Origin: Ceriagrion tenellum
Taxonomy: Eukaryota; Arthropoda; Insecta; Odonata; Coenagrionidae
NCBI GenBank assembly: GCA_963169105.1
Contig: OY720639.1
Location: 88,270,593-88,334,592, forward strand
Direction of reading: 5' to 3'
DNA: 64,000 bases
The notes under the pieces were generated by a model. The model was given only the letters and a program-made list of their open reading frames with translations, had not been told where the DNA came from and made no database searches. Position numbers and translations under genes: made by a program. Within the stretch, counting starts at the first letter, position 1. Each line of letters starts with the position of its first letter. Below, piece by piece: positions 1 through 11,330 of the stretch.

Positions 1-274
1 CTTTGAAAAGTTATAGATAGGTATAAAATAATGTGAAAGGTTTTCGTGGTTTATTGAACTATGCCATTTCATGAAAGGAAAATTTGAAAAATTGAAAAAA
101 TTATTAACTGATACTAAAGCCGTAAGTAGATACATTAATAAATCATCAATATTTTCAAAATTATTAGTGTTCTAATGTAAAAATATCAATGTATGGAAAT
201 CAAAAGAGTTGTAGTTTGTAGAAAAACTGTTAAAATGGAAACTTTATCGTGCAAATTGAGGAATTACTTCATAA

Positions 275-345
275 ATTACGATGGGTCAAAATGACCCGCT
301 TAGGGCGTTGAATGATACTGAAAAGTACGGGCATTCTAGTGTTAA
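275..345 (-). mobile_element. piggyBac-type element terminus (partial)
   Basis: Read on the minus strand, a TTAA (342-345) is followed by CACTAGAATGCCCG and, about 45 bp further in, by the short palindrome GGGTCA-AAA-TGACCC (284-298). A TTAA target followed by a CAYTAGA-like end is the usual look of a piggyBac-superfamily inverted terminal repeat. The element would extend leftwards. I cannot find its other end between base 1 and 270, so it either runs out of the window or is truncated. The open frame that overlaps it on the minus strand (269-661) crosses the TTAA junction and has no recognisable domain, so I do not regard it as a gene. Confidence 0.4.
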
Positions 346-769
346 GGATCTTTGTTTTCGCATCAAGGCTTTTCAACAGGTATCGCGGAATTTTTGTAGT
401 TATAAAACACATTGATACAAAAAATGTTATATTAGTCGCGTACCTTAAGTGCAGCGCAGGTTTGTAAAATTTGGTCTCCTGATTAGTTTCAGTAGGTCTC
501 TGCCAATACATCATAGATCGTAGGTACATTGACCTAAGATCCTCTTGTAGCCTTGCTGTGATTAAAGGAAAGATTAGCTCTGAAAGTGAAGCCTGATCTA
601 TTCGGCTTAATTGTTTTCGTTTATTTGATTTCTTGGGAGGAGCGTATTTGAAACTTCGCATGGATATCCTTCTTAAGGATCTATTTTTCGCGTCGCGTTC
701 ACGTCCTCAAGTTTTTATTCCTATCAACCAAAGCCCTCACACCCCCTCTTTTCAATTTTTGTCTGTGTG

Positions 770-1120
770 GTTTTTCGGCAGGACCTCTCAACCCACCCTC
801 CATTCCCTCCCAGTTTTCGCCGTCCGTCGCCCTTGACTCTCCCACTTGGGCCCTTGTCCTTGGCCGGCAGCCAAGCGACGGTTGCCGCGCGAACAGTCGG
901 GATTATGACCGGGAGGATGATATAACCACGCCCTCCCAACGCAGGCGAGGAATACAAATTAAACTTCGCGGAAAGCTGTGTTTTTTTTTCTTTCTTTCAT
1001 CTTTCGAATGCGTGGGCGCCCCCCCCCCCTTCTCCCCCCACTGTCCCCGCCCCCCAACCATCTCTGTCGACTCGTCGCGAATCCGGCGATGCCGTAATAC
1101 AGTCAATTGACTCATAAGGT
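770..1120. other. C/T- and CpG-rich island
   Basis: A sharp local shift from AT-rich sequence to C-rich, CpG-containing sequence, including a run of ten or more C near 1019-1030 and pyrimidine runs near 980-1000. No conserved frame is visible on either strand. Islands of the same style recur at roughly 3.4, 14.4, 18.3, 23.2, 25.0, 28.1, 32.6, 39.4, 43.9, 47.4, 55.4 and 61.7 kb. They could be open-chromatin or promoter-like segments or old GC-rich repeats. The sequence alone does not decide. Confidence 0.4.
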
Positions 1121-1489
1121 GACTCTACGTCCGGCCAAAAAGAGGGTGGGAACCTTCCTACTAGTCGCAGACTGCGACCCGTATCTCCCAGAACGGCAAA
1201 TTAGTTTTCATATACTTCCGAGAGCGTGTCAAATTGGAGATGTCCTACTGTTCCTTTCTTTTTTTGTGGTCTCCTTTAGGGATAATAGTTTCTTTTGAGG
1301 TTTTCTTTCGGGCGGACCTCGTCCAATTTGGGTTTATTCACTCGTTCTTTCCTTCGTCCAAAATCTTTTAGCAATGAACGCGACCCCGACGGAGCCTCCT
1401 ATGTTGGAGCAGATTTTAATGTTCATTTATAGAAAGCTGAATGTATTATTTAATTTGAGACTTCCAAGATTACACGGCCTTGCCTTAAT

Positions 1490-1595
1490 CATGAAAAGAA
1501 GGGTATCGATAGTCTTTAAGTCTATCTCCTGAAACTCGCTAATATTCTTATACTTCCGTTTCTCCATTCCTTACTTACATTCACAATACAACTAG
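1490..1595. repeat. dispersed repeat, copy 1 (pair with 3216-3310)
   Basis: About 95 bp resembles 3216-3310 in the same orientation. Both contain TCTCCTGAAACTC followed by CT-rich sequence ending in CATTCAC. The spacing of ~1.7 kb and the moderate divergence suggest an old dispersed or duplicated repeat of unknown type. Confidence 0.45.
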
Positions 1596-1700
1596 TAATT
1601 TGGGGAGTAAATTGCTAGTAAATTGGAAAGAATGAGCTGAACTGAGATAGATCGCCAGAGGCAATGCGTAGTGTGGATTAACTTTTGTAAATATATATGG

Positions 1701-1825
1701 TAATGTAAGAGAAACAATTGCACTTTTCCACAAAATTGTTTTAATGCGTACAACGCGTTTCGGCTCTCAGAGCCATCATCAGGTACAAGACAATTGCATC
1801 AGGTGCAATTGTTTCTCTTACATTA
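1701..1825 (-). mobile_element. PLE-type palindrome with hammerhead-like core
   Basis: A perfect 23-bp inverted repeat (1701-1723 and 1803-1825) encloses 79 bp that contain, on the minus strand, a hammerhead-like core. Short palindromic units with hammerhead motifs are typical of the terminal repeats of Penelope-like retroelements. No PLE coding sequence remains next to it, so this is a solo terminal fragment or a small non-autonomous derivative. Confidence 0.55.
1743..1782 (-). ncRNA. hammerhead ribozyme-like motif
   Basis: On the minus strand CTGATGA is followed by a GGCTCT-GAG-AGCC hairpin (stem II), then GAAA, then C-GCGT-TGT-ACGC, which can form stem III, then ATT as a possible cleavage triplet. 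This follows the order of a minimal hammerhead. One flaw is visible: the C after GAAA faces an A rather than a G at the base of stem III. No convincing stem I can be drawn. Activity is therefore uncertain, but the architecture matches hammerheads known from Penelope-like elements. Confidence 0.5.
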
Positions 1826-3215
1826 TGAAGAACTTCCACGATGTCTCGCCTGAATCTGTTGAATTTATTAGTTAAATGGTAGTTGATCATCAAAACTCGC
1901 TTTTGACCGGATGATCAGAAAATACTAGTAAGGGATAATAATTTCCCAGATTAATTGGACAATTTACTCATATCTGAATTCTACTTGTACAATAGTGGGG
2001 TAGCCATCAATTTAATGCTATTGCAATCGCTCTACTCACGCTACTTCATATCATGTTTATTTTCTTTTGAAAATCTTTATAGCTCCACGTATCGTTACTC
2101 GAAATGGTCCACATCAGGCTGTATTCCGACATGTAATGAAATCGACTTTTGAAGGGTTAAAAGTTCATTTTAGTGTTTTATGTTAACTGTCTCATTGAAA
2201 AATAAATTAAGAAGACCAGTTTGCTAATCCGATAGTGGAAACTTGTGTGACGCACCATATTTTTATTTCGTCCAGTGAAAAATATTGATTTCAGCACTCT
2301 TGTAGTCAGCATTTCCACTGATGAGCAAGTACAAGGCTCTGAGGGTTGCAGTAGTCCAACATTATATTTTTTTGATCTGAGTTTTAAACGTAAAAAGCCA
2401 CATGTTGTACCATACATACCAAAGGTATGTCCTGAACCTTAACTTCAGTTATAAACTAATAGATGAAGAGACAAGACGGATTGGTCTTACTTATTATGTA
2501 GTTATTGGAAAGTTGATTGTGTCAAATGCATATTTACTTAGTATAATGGGATAACTCTACGCTTTTATAAATGTTGATCTTCGCATTATTACGCTTAATT
2601 TTGCCCTTGAATCTAAGTTGTCTAGATGTTATACTTATTTTGAAAATTCGTAAGGAAAGATGGGATTCTTATTATTTCACTTTTTGTGGAAGCATCCAAC
2701 TTTTTTTGTTTTTAAACTTATGTATAATTCAGCCTTTCTTGAATGGCTCTATGTTATTTGTTTCTTTTTCAATGGAAAAACTACTAATTTTTAACTCAAA
2801 TTAATGTTTTCTGAGTTTTAACAACGGTGATTGAAGGTTTTTCCCTCCATGTCTTGTTATTGGCTCTCCTCATTGATAATACGAAATTCATGCAGAAGTC
2901 GTTGAAAATTTGTTCGTTAATAGTACCTATTATTTATTTCTGAAATCTTTACCTCAGCGTAGAAAGTTTGCTGACAATTTTATTCCTTTTTCTTCTGTTT
3001 TTTACCTCGGGAAAAAGCTCGAACATTGGTTATGATTAATTTACCAAAAAATATATCCTAAACCCATCCTTTTCCAATAGAAGTCGATGTATTATGCTGT
3101 TAGAGTAGGTATATCACCTTTATCTCAGCTTTATAAAGTCATTATGACTACCTGTGTTTGTTTTTGAAAAGAAAAGGGTTGCGAGGCAGAGACAGAAAGA
3201 TATTTAGATAAGAGG

Positions 3216-3310
3216 AGGGTGTCGAAAACCTTCAAGTCTGTCTCCTGAAACTCACTTATCTTCTTAAACCTTCTTTTCTTCGTTCTATCCTTCCATTCAC
3301 GATAAAAAAA
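3216..3310. repeat. dispersed repeat, copy 2 (pair with 1490-1595)
   Basis: Second copy of the repeat described at 1490-1595, same orientation, containing TCTCCTGAAACTC and the same CT-rich continuation. Confidence 0.45.
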
Positions 3311-3419
3311 GAAGAAAGAAAAACGTCAAAGATTGCGGGTGAGATAAACTCCGAGGGAACCCCAAATTATGGAAATGGAGGACTTTTTCAAAAAATGCCC
3401 AGGAAATGGATGCTCTTAA

Positions 3420-3800
3420 TTTTTTTCTCCCTCCCAGGAGACCGTGAGAGAAGGCACTTGGCAAGTTGAGCGCGGAGATGACGGAGGTTAACCCAGAAAA
3501 TGAGCCAATTGGAGCAGCCTTTTGTGTGTCCCGTGTTGCGTACGTGTATTTTTGGCGCGTAAATCTTTGTGGATGCCATCACCGAAAATATTTTCCCACG
3601 ACCTTGCTTCTCCCATTGGCTCGGCCCATTCGTCATCGCGTGGTGGTGGTTTTCCTCTCAGTCCACTTTCCCCCGCCGCTCCAGTCAGCCTTTCAAACCA
3701 TCCGTCTCCCCGCTTTGAGACGCCGTATTTACCGCGTGTGTATCTTTCCTCCTTCTGTCCCTTGCTAAACCGGCTGACGTCGCACGATGCATTTGAAGTT
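3420..3800. other. C/T- and CpG-rich island
   Basis: CpG-containing, C/T-rich stretch with CCAAT-like pieces (CCATTGGCTCGG near 3613). Overlapping frames of 100-152 codons are open on both strands, which is what stop-poor GC-rich sequence gives by chance. None shows a known domain. Confidence 0.35.
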
Positions 3801-4149
3801 CCTCCCCTACTCCATGCTGGCATTGGATCAAAATTCGAGAATTCGGGGATACTCTCGGGAAATTCCGAATCCTTCAAAAATATTCTGGAAGAGTTCTTTA
3901 TTTCTCAAGAAAGTAAATTCTTTTTCATTCCAAAATTCAATAATTTGCACGTGCATACAATTATATTTATATGCATATAAATATAACGTATAAAATCATC
4001 TTTTTAAATTATATTGTATCTCATTTTCATTGCATTGTATCAAAATTATCAATCACAAAAACCTATAAACATGTAATAACAAGACATATTAGTCATGTCT
4101 AGGTGCTGCTAAGCTACTTATATAGCTTGTCAGCATTTTCCCATTCTGA

Positions 4150-5255
4150 TCTCTTAAATATTTATTGTTTTCAAAGTCATGTCTATATAATTGGGAGATA
4201 TACCCTCTAAATTCATATTATTTAATATTCTAAGAGCCAATTTTTTCATTTCTTTTTTAACTTCACCTATTTTAGTTAGATTTTTTAAGTTACTGGCCAT
4301 ATTATTGAATATGATTGGCACTTTCACCGTCAGATTTCTCTCTATATGCAATGTGAGACACTTTTTTACTTTTAAACCTTAATAATCCCACAATGCTGAT
4401 TATTTTAACCTTATCCAAAATATTATATTTGTCACTGAAATAATTCACAATAATAATCACATTCTTCCGCAGCTTATCAACTGGTAGTATTCCCAATCTT
4501 TGATATGCATTCCCCTTTCTGTCTAATTATTTGAATTTCATCAATAACTATTTCTTTAGTGATTTTTCTTTGCTTGCGTTTAAGACTGTTCATGATGGTT
4601 GTTCCACTTGAACCCCAAACTGGAATTCCGTATCTTAAAACACTTTCTACTAATGCAAACAAGATGATGATAATATTATTTACATAAAAAAATGATAAGT
4701 AATGAAATTGACATACTATACGACTGAATGTGTTATTTATTTTTGTGATATGCGCCTTGAAATTTATATTCTGGTCTATAGTCTATTCTGGTCGGCCCCG
4801 GTGGCGGCGGGGTAAAGTCCTCGCCTGCTAACTCGAGGGCCGTGAGTTAGCGAGCGGTTCGATTCCCGCCTGGGTAGAATATCATCTGCCCAGGACATGG
4901 ATATCTGTGTATTGTCCGTTGTTACTGTTGTTCACCCGACGTAAAATGGCCTAATGTGCTGTGCTCGGGACAGTGAAAGAAAATAAATAAATAAAAAGAT
5001 TAATAAATAAAAATAGTAATGCCCAGGTACGTATATTTTTCAACCTGTTCAATTTTTAGACATAGTCAGTAAATACCCAATATGTGTAAGCAAGTGTGCG
5101 AACGTATCTTCAAATTGGATTATCTTTTATAGTTTGTTTTGGGTTTTATATGCATTGCCTTGGATTTACTTTCGTTTATTATCAAACTAGTATCATGTAC
5201 CCATTTACAAATTACATGTGTATCGATTAAAACGCCGTAAAATTACATTTATTGA
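4150..5255 (-). pseudogene. LINE reverse transcriptase fragment (3' part), split by a SINE
   Basis: The minus strand reads as the C-terminal part of a non-LTR retrotransposon ORF2. From 5250 to 5013 it gives a segment ending in SKAMHIKPK and then EKYTYLGIT, which is the stretch after the FADD box. From about 4777 to 4488 it continues with FKAHITKIN and ALVESVLRYGIPVWGS. After a frameshift near 4490 the C-terminal FNNMASNLKNLTKIG segment follows (to ~4154). The two halves of the frame join across the SINE at 4783-5012. The 5' part with the catalytic core is missing. The clade is uncertain (Jockey/CR1-like by the order of these motifs). Several stops and frameshifts show it is dead. Confidence 0.8.
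4783..5012 (+). mobile_element. tRNA-derived SINE inserted in a LINE frame
   Basis: The 5' part resembles a tRNA. An A-box-like TGGCGGCGGGGTAAAG is followed about 45 bp later by a B box, GGTTCGATTCC. A unique body follows and the 3' end is an AATAAATAAATAAA tail. A short direct repeat ATAGT flanks it (4778-4782 and 5013-5017), and removing the element restores the reading frame of the surrounding LINE, which fixes the boundaries well. Transcription would be by RNA polymerase III from the A and B boxes, with mobilisation by a LINE machinery in trans. This is known for SINEs in general and inferred here. Confidence 0.85.
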
Positions 5256-8200
5256 GAAACTTTATTAAAATTAATCTCAGCCTACCCATATCTGAAGAAG
5301 TGAGTAGTGAGGACTTGAAAAGAAATCGGGAGAATTTAATGGGTGGAGCCGTCACCATATCGGGGAAGTGCGTGAAAATTCAGATGTTCAGCTTCCGTCG
5401 CCCCTGTTAAAATCTTTTACCGCTACTTTTTTCTGATATTTTATTGCAGGGAGCTAGAAATATTTTTATAAAAGTTTTAAACTAAGTTGAATACTGTTGA
5501 GTGGGCTCAGATTTGGCTCCGCATGGCGACGATGAACTTTTATTTAAAATTCATATTCTTGAGGAAATCCTTGTCTGCAAAGTGTTGACGCTCAAATGGA
5601 CTTGCCTTGTTAAAAATTTTGGCAAAACCTGCAACTCCTGATCCAAACGAGGTAATGCGATTTATTACCAATTTTCATCGCGTTGTATGTATGAATTGGC
5701 ATAATTTTAACGCTGTTGATCTAGAATGGCTTATAAAATATTGATATAAGATTGATATGGAAAATAAGTTTTTTCGAGAAAAATGTTGCAAGTATTGTAT
5801 CAATCAAATTTGATGAGAAATCTGATGTTTTTTTCCGGTAAATCTTCATCTTTAGTGTTTCTCGAGCTTCCCACCGGTTGATAGGTCAAACTTTCCCGGA
5901 CGTTATCGATTACTCCGTTGTCATATTGAGGGATATATGATCACTTAAAACAAAACAGCACGAAATGTTGATAAAACACCTGGCGGTATGCTTGCCAAAA
6001 ATTGAGGATAAATCAAAGTCATCTATCATTAGCTAACATGATCTCCCAAAGTTGAACTGGATATGTTCATTCTCTACTATTTCTTTCGCTTGCATAACTA
6101 ACAGGTTTACAAACCGTGATCTGCTTTCAGTCTTTCAGTGCTTTATCTTAGAGATTTAACGTGCAAACCAAGTGGTATTTAAACATTTAAACTCACACAG
6201 GCGTAAAGTTTATCTTTGGAACCTTCACGAGCCTTCGTGCATCTTCAGTTTAAAGTGAGTCCTCGGTAAGCGTCGTTTCTATTTACGTCTGATTCGATGT
6301 TACGTCCATGCTGAGAAGAATCGTCGGAAAATTATTCCTAATTTAATGCTAATAAAATTGAAAATATGTGCTTATGCACTTATGTGCTAGTGTATTTTGT
6401 TGGTTGAGATATAATCATCCTATCAGAAATAGCAATTTTTTCCTAAATAAAGGCAAAAAATGAATTTTGAAATTAACGCCTTGATTTATCTTTGGATTAA
6501 AGTGGTCACGAATATCTGGATCCGTTTTACGTTGTTTCGACTTGCGTTGCTCTTCTTCAACACGCATCTCCGGCGTAAATCGAGGGCTTACTGTATAATA
6601 TTTTGGAATATTTTGCTCAAAGATATTATTCGGTAGTATTAGGTTAATTGGTTCAAATACTGTAATTATCTCTAAGCTGATTGGTCTGCATACAATTTAT
6701 CATATTTTTTTTTAAATAATCCTACACTGAATAATTGATTTTGCTCTCCAAAAATAGATATACCCACCCTTTAGTCTTTCATCGAGACGTTTTCTCTGGT
6801 TTCGAAAACCGAGGCGCGAAGAAGAGAACGTTTTACGACCCCCTCTCTTGAAATATACTAGCGTTCTGTCTGCCTTCGACTGTGAATCCTTTTTCGTAAA
6901 ATTTATGTCCCTTTTCATTTGTATTTAATATTTAAATTAAGTTCTTAATTAACGACTAAAAGTTTTCGTCTCCTCTTCTCGAGGCCTGTGTCCCATATAT
7001 CTTTAGGCTCTCATGCTTACGATCTCTTTCTTTTTGCGTGGTAAAAATATTCGCCTAGTCCCAGTGTCTATAGGTCCAAAGCTATGTCAGGCTTTTGGTA
7101 TGCTGCGGGTTATGTTATTCACCGTGCATCTTATCCGACTCCGTGATAGTTTTTTTCTCTGATATGAAAATTAATATGTCACCAACGTTAAGGAGCGGAC
7201 TTTACTTTATCTCACTGCGAAAATCCTGATGTTTTCAGTGCTGAGTTGTGAACCATGAACGACATCGAATCTCGTCTCATTTTTTTACCATGGAATATAT
7301 TGGGAAAAATTGACATCGTTCATCAGAGGCCTGAGGGGCGTATGTTTAAGGAAAATACATGCTCGTGTCATTTTTATGAAAGTACTTGAATTAAAGTTTT
7401 AGATAATATATATACTGTGCTACGTGAAGTTAGACCAAAGTTAACGTGCAATCGTTGCGCATGACTTTCCTGCGCAATAAAATTCTTGAGCGTTGGTACT
7501 CCATTTTCGTGAGAGCCAATTTTGAAGGGCCTTACTGTTTAAAGATCAACTTCCTCTGAGAATTACTCAGAATTAAGAGGTATACCCACCGTTGATGGAA
7601 TTGTAAAATTTACTGTATTAAAATTCATTACTTTTAAAGAAAAAAAAAATATCTAGTGTTTTGCGTAAATATGTGAATATGCTTCATGTTTACGTATTTA
7701 TCTGGCGAAATTATTGTATTTCTTTATCAGTCGTGAAAGATTTACTCGATTATGGTAAATAGCTGCGGTTAACATGAGATCACCACTTATAACTCTCTGC
7801 TTACAAGAGGGGCGAACTTATACACGATCCCCTCTTCAAAAGAAGAAGAGAAGCGCCGCATTAGCATACATCTCTCGAAGACAAAGATGACAGATAAACA
7901 TGAGTGAGCAAGGGGAGTGATGGCGCCGACCAGTCTCATCGTACGCCCACGGTCAGAAGCCAATCCAACCTCCATACCCTCTCTCATTCGAATTAAACGC
8001 CCTCTATCCACTGTCCACCGAAATAGATACTTCCGTTGGTTAGTCATTCGGGAAAACAACACGCAACTGATATCATCTGAGATATTGGGGCTAGGAACGA
8101 TAGATGAATGTGTAGCATTGGTGGCTAATCCACGTTCAGGATCCTTTAGAAGGAATGGTCACGAATAGTTGGTTACACGTAGCTTTGTACTTTTACTCAG

Positions 8201-8258
8201 TTTTATGAAGTTTAAGGGAAATATAATTTTACCCACAAATCGATGCATATGGCGTCTA
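5256..8258. other. no recognisable feature
   Basis: AT-rich sequence. I see no frame with homology, no tRNA-like promoter and no long inverted or tandem repeat. It may be plain intergenic or intronic DNA. Confidence 0.5.
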
Positions 8259-8551
8259 TTAACCCTTTGAGTGCGGCATGACGTAATTTCACGTCATGCT
8301 TGTTTTAACGCTGGAGCTGATGATTTTATATCACGTCAAGGGCTCGAGTGTTCCAGCTTTCAGGGAACTTCCAGCTTTTAGGGAACTTGCACTAGGCCCC
8401 CCCTAGTGAAAGCTGGAACGCTCACGGTACCGATGACGTGATATCACGATATCACGTCAAAGCTGGTGCTGATGACGAGATATCACGTCATCATCACCAG
8501 CGTAAAGACAACCATGACGTGATATCACATCATGCCGCGCTTAAAGGATAA
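8259..8551. mobile_element. piggyBac-type MITE rich in TGACGT motifs
   Basis: The left end is TTAA (8259-8262) then CCCTTTGAGTGCGGCATGAC. The right end read inward is TTAT then CCTTTAAGCGCGGCATGA, so the two ends are imperfect inverted repeats of about 36 bp. TTAA target and CCCTTT ends are typical of piggyBac. No transposase is present (about 290 bp), so it is non-autonomous. The interior is itself palindromic: 8344-8361 pairs with 8406-8424, enclosing CACTAGG/CCTAGTG. Both halves carry many TGACGT/ACGTCA words in palindromes such as TGACGTGATATCACGTCA. The right-hand target copy is mutated (ATAA). Confidence 0.8.
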
Positions 8552-8639
8552 AAATAAGAAGCCTTTCCTTGAATTCGAATTCGGCGCCTAGTTGAACGAA
8601 GCACGGTCGCCTTTGTCGGCGTGCGCCTTATGGTGGTTT

Positions 8640-9177
8640 ACGCGACCTATCATTTCTCAGAGAAATCAAAGAATTGGGTGTCATTTTGAAGAAAAATATC
8701 TCACCCTTCCAAAAGGTACACAGATACCAGCCCCTTACCGAACTACATTCCGAGATTTTGGACAAATAAAATACCAGCCCTTTAGGAAATGGTACGTGTG
8801 TGCAGTTCAGAGTGACCTAATTTAAGAAATGAGGTGTTTCTAACACCTACGTCTCGTCGAATATCAACAGTACGCAGTAAGTTTTCTCAACTGTTTTTTG
8901 TAAAAAATATTATATTGTCACCGTAGTATTTTTTTCGAAATGGCAGAAACCTTGCATTGTGAATGGGTTTTTAACGTATCGCGTGAAGAAAATGAGCCAA
9001 GTTTAAGTCTCATAGAGATATTTTTATCCAAATACTTAGAATTTCAGTCATGTATAAGAGTATATTATTGCATCATTAATTTGCAATATTTAATTCATAC
9101 TACAGCTACTGAAATTAAAACGTATTTTTCGAATATGGTCTCAATTATGATTAGGGTTCTATCTCGGTCAAACTACC
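8640..9177 (+). mobile_element. ~550-bp TTAA-flanked MITE, copy A (5' end lost)
   Basis: Same family as the elements at 25451, 27396, 30126 and 39725. The body includes the shared ATACCAGCCC and ATGGTACGTGT words, and the 3' end is GGTCAAACTACC followed by TTAA. The usual 5' terminal GGTAGTTTGAGCG is not recognisable here. The small frames inside (8592-8825, 8940-9254) are not shared as intact frames between copies, so the element appears non-coding. Confidence 0.75.
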
Positions 9178-9181
9178 TTAA

Positions 9182-10785
9182 CCGGGGCAGGAGACCATGT
9201 GGCCCCCTCTTTCCCTACCCACGGGGTATTACAGAGTTTATGTCGGAATTTTAAATGGTAGATTAATGATTTATCATGTATTTAGAAATCACTAAATGTG
9301 GAAAATTACAAAATTTTGATTTTCAGGCCAAGACACATCACTTAATGTTGCACGGAGGTACTCGACTTATCCAACACTCGTATGTCGCTAGTGATGTCTC
9401 CTTTGTACGATTTTCTCGATTGGGACTTTTGTGCAGTTTTCCTCTGCTTGATATGTTATTTCTGGTTCATTCTGTTGTGAAGTTAAAAGTAGACATTATT
9501 GAAACCATATCGATAGGTTAAAATTTTTTCTGGTTAATACTTTTAAAGTTGCAGTTTCACTGTGATGGCGATTATTGAGTTTTTCATTAAAAATGAAGTT
9601 TTAGAATTAGTACCAAGCTTGCTGTCGGTATTCAATGGAGTTTTGATACCGAAATTTGAATCTGCTACCTGATTTTCTGGCTCTGTCCAGTCTTTGTACA
9701 GAGCGACGGAATTATGAACATCTGATTTTCATAAAGCAATGGTAAAACTTGGGTTTGGATTTCACTCTTAAGAGTTGTTGTATCGTCCTGAAGGATAAAA
9801 TTTATGCGTACGATTGCGTATAAAGGAATGTGTTTGATATATGTTTCAAGAGTCACTCGCCTTAAATTTCAAAAAGATGATTTATATTGTTGCTTTAGAT
9901 CCGAAAATTTTATCCATTCCGTCGTGCTATCCATAGGGAAGTAAGGAGAGAGTTAAACAATATGGTTATTTTGGCTCTCAGGAATCAGTTTGATGACTTA
10001 GTGACCTCTCCACTTACCTTGATGGTGATTACTCATCCCTTTCCTCTCATCCTTAAGATCGCTTGTAGGTATTTTGCAGATATAGATGCATTTGTCGAAA
10101 ATATTTTTGCACAACGGAATTTTGGACCACACAGGAAGCTCCTAGCTTGCCCAAAGCCTTGTGTTGAGTGCCAAATCTCAAGGTGTGGGCCGGAGCTCAA
10201 CGCTTGATCTCACACCTCAGTATATAAGGCATTGGAATGGGTGCCATTGGAACTGCGCCAAAGAGATTACAGGTTGCTCGAGGTGAGGCTTATAGGTAGT
10301 CAGTTACACGGCTTCATTGGGGCAAGATTGAGATGAGGGAGTCCCTTATTCCACCCAACATCTAGGCCACACGCCTATAAAACGATTTGATTTTACGTGT
10401 AAAAAATGTGGTAAAACAATTAATATCCTAGGAATTGAGTGGCTGGCTACTAAAGCTAAATGATGGAATTTCATTTATGTATGTAGCATATCGCCGTTAT
10501 TCGACCATTTTATGTCAGTGAATCTTCTAAAATAGGAGAAATGGATTGCAAATATGCTGAAGACTCTAAGAGAAATGATAGGGATGGACAATATTTTGTT
10601 TATTGAATCAAATGATACAAAAAATATTTCTAATTGGCGTGGAAATGGTCCAATTTCTCTGGCAAAAATTTGATGCCTATGTGACACTACTGCGGACTGG
10701 ATCGTGACCGTTGTAGAGATTTCCTGTAGGCATTTGATAGATAACATATCTATGAGGAAAGAGAGAAGAAATGAAATATTCCTCT
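9182..10785. other. no gene; one weak dispersed repeat
   Basis: No domain-bearing frame. The segment 9840-9965 resembles 60015-60160 (both have TTTCAAG..TACT/CACT, CAGATGATT or AAGATGATT, TTCCATTC, GCGCTATCC or GTGCTATCC, AAGTAAGGA), so an old dispersed repeat is present. Confidence 0.4.
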
Positions 10786-10789
10786 TCTT

Positions 10790-11330
10790 TTCCTTTAGAT
10801 AGATGTTAGATCTATACCTTCAGAAATACCTTCTCCTTCACCTGTTCCTTATGTGGAGAGGTCCAGATTTCTCTCCATATCTTATCAGGTCTTTCTGTCA
10901 GACGGTGGCCCTCTCGAAATCCTCTTTATACAATCCTGGGAGTCCTTAAGTCATTCATTCTTTCCGTATGGTCTCTCTTGAGGTATTTCCTCTTTCTTTC
11001 CCAAATTATCACATATTGCACATAGTAAGTTTAACGAATCTCTTCATTCCGTATTCTGTCCCATAGTGTTTTTCCTGCCAATGGTCCCAGTGTTTTCATG
11101 CGTGGTTCTGAGAAGATTTACGGTTCTGGTGGTCTCTGTTCTTGTTTCAGTTCCAAGATTCATAATGATACGGATGAACGTTTTACAAATTCTGAATTTG
11201 CTTTCTACCAACATGACTTAAATACTCCATACAGTATCTGTAACTCATCATTGAGATTACTGCCGCTCTAGTTGTTTGCTCTTTGACTTCATTATAAAGA
11301 TCACTGCAGTCTGATATCTCAACACTCGGA
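10790..11330 (-). pseudogene. LINE ORF2 C-terminal fragment
   Basis: Minus-strand translation gives the typical C-terminal block of a non-LTR retrotransposon ORF2, in two frames. One has TRTETTRTVNLLRTTHENTG. The other has LWDRIRNEEIR, then TYYVQYVIIWERKRKY, then DHTERMNDLRTPRIV. The 'W-x-R-I-R-N-E-E-I' motif and the following basic helix are characteristic of the region downstream of the reverse transcriptase. Several stops and at least one frameshift are visible. There is no poly(A) that I can assign. A dead, 5'-truncated copy. Confidence 0.7.

Noticed and set aside
269..661. 130-codon minus-strand frame near a piggyBac end
   Set aside because: It crosses the TTAA junction of the element and matches no transposase motif I know.
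4995..5034. CCCAG|GTACGT as a splice junction
   Set aside because: It lies inside the LINE coding sequence next to the SINE tail and lacks a pyrimidine tract.
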